64,000 bases of DNA from positions 50,659-114,658 of the forward strand of contig JAHEYQ010000002.1 in the NCBI GenBank assembly GCA_023251515.1, written 5' to 3'. Made by a program: the position numbers and the translations under genes. Of this stretch, positions 61,800 to 64,000 are shown in pieces; position 1 is the first letter of the stretch; every line of letters begins with the position of its first letter. The notes below the pieces were generated by a model. The model was not told the DNA's origin. It did not search any database and saw only the letters and a program-made list of their open reading frames with translations. The DNA is from Bacteroidales bacterium (GTDB taxonomy: Bacteria; Bacteroidota; Bacteroidia; Bacteroidales; JACABE01).

Positions 61800-63347
61800 T
61801 CAAAAAGGAGGAATACCATGTTTTTTGTATGGACGAGTTTCTTGTTTATCTTTAGAAATATCTAATGCATGAATAAGGAAATGTCTGGTTTCTGTAGGAT
61901 CTATAACAGCATCTACATAACCATAAGCAGCAGCAACATAAGGATTTGCAAACTTTTTCTTATATTCAGCAATTTTCTTTTTACGCATTTCTTCCGGATT
62001 TTCAGCAGCTAAAATTTCACTTCTGAAAATAATATTGGCAGCACCTTCAGGTCCCATAACTGCAATTTCAGCAGTTGGCCATGCAAATACAAAGTCTGCT
62101 CTTAAATGATTAGAACACATTGCAATATAACCACCACCATAAGCTTTACGTAAGATTACAGTAATTTTTGGAACAGTAGCTTCTGAATAAGCATACAATA
62201 TTTTGGCACCATGACGAATAACACCTGCATGTTCCTGATCAATACCCGGTAAATATCCAGGTAAGTCAACCAAAGTAACCAAAGGAATATTAAATGCATT
62301 GCAATATCTGATAAAACGACCTGCTTTATCTGATGAATCAACATCGAGTACACCTGCAAGAACTAAAGGCTGATTTGCAACAAAGCCGACAGTTTGCCCG
62401 TTTAATCTTGAAAATCCGACAACAATATTAGCGGCCCATCTTTCATGAACTTCCAAAAACTCAGAATCATCACAAATTGCTTTAATAATATTCCTTACAT
62501 CATAAGGCAAAGCCGGATTTGTAGGGAATATACTATCTATTTTGTAAGTTTTCAATTTTGGAGCTTTCTTTGGAAAGGCTTCTGCTTTTTTTGTATTATT
62601 CCATGGAATATAACTAACCAGTTTTTTTATTTGTTCAAAACATTCGTCTTCACTTTCAGCAAAGAAATGAGCATTTCCGGTAATTTCAGCCTGAACTCTG
62701 GCTCCACCCAATTCTTCCATTGATATTTCTTCGCCAAGAACAGTTTTAATTACTTCGGGTCCTGTAATAAACATTTTTGAGATTTTATCAACCACAAAAA
62801 CATAATCTGTTAAAGCTGGCGAATAAACAGCACCTCCGGCACAAGGACCCAAAATTACAGAAATCTGAGGAATTACTCCTGATGCCATTGTATTACGGTA
62901 AAAAATTTCTCCGTAACCAGCCAACGAATTTACACCTTCCTGAATACGAGCACCTCCAGAATCGTTAATGCCAATAATTGGCACTTTCAATTTCATGGCA
63001 TGATCCATAATTTTTGTAATTTTCTTGGCATGCATATAACCCAGAGAACCACCTGCTACTGTAAAATCCTGAGCATAAATACATACAGGATGTCCACTAA
63101 TAGTACCTGTTCCGGTTACTACACCGTCTCCGGGAAGATACTTTTTATCCATATCAAAATCTTTTCCAGAATGTTCTACAAATAAATCATACTCGAAAAA
63201 AGAATTAGGATCTAATAAAGTTATAATTCTTTCTCTAGCAGTTAATTTACCTGTAGCCTTCTGCTTTTCAATAGCCTTAGAACCACCACCTTGTAGTGCT
63301 TCTTGCATTCTCTTTCTGAGGTCTATGGTTTTTTGTTTTACTGACAT
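61800..63347 (-). CDS. Acyl-CoA carboxyltransferase beta subunit (PccB/MmdA type)
   Basis: A 515-residue carboxyltransferase with two crotonase-fold halves (about 1-255 and 260-515). Landmarks: ARERIITLLDPNSFFEYD, GTGTISGHPVCIYAQDFTV, GINDSGGARIQEGVNSLAGYGE, GPCAGGAVYSPALTDY, VDLPGYLPGIDQEHAGVIRHGAKI-type region and ILRKAYGGGYIAM. It transfers carboxyl between biotin and propionyl- or methylmalonyl-CoA. The product ends KKHGIPPF. A TATCTTTG box (minus, 63390-63397) lies upstream. Carboxylase or decarboxylase cannot be told apart without the partner subunits. Confidence 0.95.
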   Translation of the reverse strand: MSVKQKTIDLRKRMQEALQGGGSKAIEKQKATGKLTARERIITLLDPNSFFEYDLFVEHSGKDFDMDKKYLPGDGVVTGTGTISGHPVCIYAQDFTVAGGSLGYMHAKKITKIMDHAMKLKVPIIGINDSGGARIQEGVNSLAGYGEIFYRNTMASGVIPQISVILGPCAGGAVYSPALTDYVFVVDKISKMFITGPEVIKTVLGEEISMEELGGARVQAEITGNAHFFAESEDECFEQIKKLVSYIPWNNTKKAEAFPKKAPKLKTYKIDSIFPTNPALPYDVRNIIKAICDDSEFLEVHERWAANIVVGFSRLNGQTVGFVANQPLVLAGVLDVDSSDKAGRFIRYCNAFNIPLVTLVDLPGYLPGIDQEHAGVIRHGAKILYAYSEATVPKITVILRKAYGGGYIAMCSNHLRADFVFAWPTAEIAVMGPEGAANIIFRSEILAAENPEEMRKKKIAEYKKKFANPYVAAAYGYVDAVIDPTETRHFLIHALDISKDKQETRPYKKHGIPPF

Positions 63348-63720
63348 TTGTTTTTTAGTTTAATGAAACCTATTTACCCAAATTAGCTACAAAGATATAA
63401 TCTTTTTTGCGAATAATTTATGTTTTGTAATAGTTTAACTTACTGACATAATCAAGCATTTAATACGTTTTCGTACTGTTTTTCCGTAAGTTATAATATC
63501 ATAAATGATAGATTATATTTCAAATTTAATACTTTTTAACTTTTATTAAGATATATCTCATATCGGTTTTTTGTTTAGAAAAAAAACCTGCATTTTATCA
63601 GTATTTCTTGCTGCAACATTGTATATAACTGATTTTATTAAGATTAAGATTTTTGCTAAAAATACTTAAACCGTATTGATGTAAACTTAATTTGATTATT
63701 TTTGTACAAAATTTATCAAA
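63348..63720. other. Divergent intergenic region between carboxyltransferase gene and dut
   Basis: Contains a CAAAGATA box for the minus-strand gene (63390-63397) and TATTTTTG for dut (63697-63704). Also visible are a 12-bp direct repeat TTTTATTAAGAT (63541-63552 and 63633-63644) and an AT-rich inverted repeat GGTTTTTT/AAAAAACC (63565-63572/63581-63588) without a T-run after it. No gene or RNA recognised. Confidence 0.5.
63697..63704 (+). promoter_or_regulatory. -7 box of dut
   Basis: TATTTTTG matches TAnnTTTG, 16 bp before the ATG at 63721. Confidence 0.5.
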
Positions 63721-64000
63721 TGGATATTAAAATTGTAAATCATTCCAAACATCCACTACCTGCTTACGAAACAGAAGCATCGGCAGGTATGGATTTAAGA
63801 GCAGCCTTAACTGAATCAATCTTATTAAAACCAATGGAAAGAGTATTAATACCTACAGGATTATTTATTGAACTTCCAATAGGTTATGAAGCACAAATCA
63901 GGCCCAGAAGTGGTTTAGCTTACAAGCACGGTATCACCGTTTTAAATACACCTGGCACAATTGATGCTGATTATAGAGGTGAAATTAAAATAATTTTGGT
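63721..64000 (+). CDS. dut: dUTP diphosphatase, truncated by window end
   Basis: The first 93 codons of a trimeric dUTPase, which hydrolyses dUTP to dUMP. Motif I SAGMDLRA (about 22-29), motif [13 protein letters not shown] (about 61-71) and motif [14 protein letters not shown] (about 80-90) with the catalytic Asp are present; motifs IV and V lie beyond the window. The reading frame is open to the last base, so the truncation is only the window edge. Confidence 0.97.

Noticed and set aside
63565..63588. Terminator in the dut upstream region
   Set aside because: No gene ends nearby and no T-run follows the stem.

Overview
The window is AT-rich chromosomal DNA from a member of the Bacteroidota, most likely a Bacteroidales-like anaerobe or a relative. 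This rests on recognisable gene families rather than any database search. They include type IX secretion (T9SS) C-terminal signals of both kinds, a PorV-type barrel, a TonB-dependent receptor with a carboxypeptidase-regulatory N-terminal domain, a two-component-propeller histidine kinase, GGGP synthase, glycine-lipid acyltransferases, a long FtsZ ending near a PAYLRR motif, and recurring TAnnTTTG boxes (the Bacteroidota -7 promoter element) in front of genes.

Layout. 1-560 holds two tandem copies (period 383 bp) of a unit made of a GIY-YIG endonuclease gene, a tRNA 3'-half look-alike ending in CCA, and a terminator; a real tRNA-Ala(GGC) follows at 698-771. 819-6420 is housekeeping: DUF3109 protein, aspartate kinase, a glycosyltransferase and flippase-like pair, ruvC, HIT protein, greA. 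6526-20544 is a surface region on the minus strand: a TonB receptor, a 1413-residue secreted protein and a PorV-like barrel form one operon, and just upstream lies a lipoprotein / propeller kinase / LytTR regulator operon with a candidate LytTR site between the two. 20772-22923 is a tight operon of a DgkA-type lipid kinase, a BadF-type sugar kinase and a DUF368 (PopT-type) transporter, which looks like carrier-lipid and cell-wall recycling. 22920-27089 holds an AspT/YidE transporter, a C_GCAxxG_C_C protein, an unknown lipoprotein and a hexapeptide acyltransferase. 27261-33247 joins a LysM lytic transglycosylase, two SGNH hydrolases and an MBOAT acyltransferase. 33332-35064 is a PhoB/PhoR-type pair. 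35065-37189 holds GGGP synthase, an EamA transporter and an HU-type protein.

37190-37648 is the most unusual non-coding stretch. It contains four 23-bp iterons, then a promoter, then a leader of about 220 nt with mutually exclusive hairpins in front of S-adenosylhomocysteinase (ahcY). A Rieske-like lipoprotein that lacks one His ligand and a T9SS type B surface protein follow.

41918-58529 is a complete-looking Bacteroidota division and cell-wall (dcw) cluster on the minus strand: mraZ-rsmH-ftsL-ftsI-murE-mraY-murD-ftsW-murG-[carboxymuconolactone decarboxylase family]-murC-ftsQ-ftsA-ftsZ-yqeY. It is preceded by phased TGGR boxes that fit MraZ autoregulation. 58902-61343 carries two glycine-lipid-type acyltransferases and engB. 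61384-63347 carries a biotin carrier and a carboxyltransferase, and the window ends inside dut.

No CRISPR array, prophage, insertion sequence or defence island is visible. The best candidates for something undescribed are the ahcY leader, the 23-bp iterons, the GIY-YIG/tRNA-mimic units, and the redox-dead CMD-family gene inside the dcw operon.
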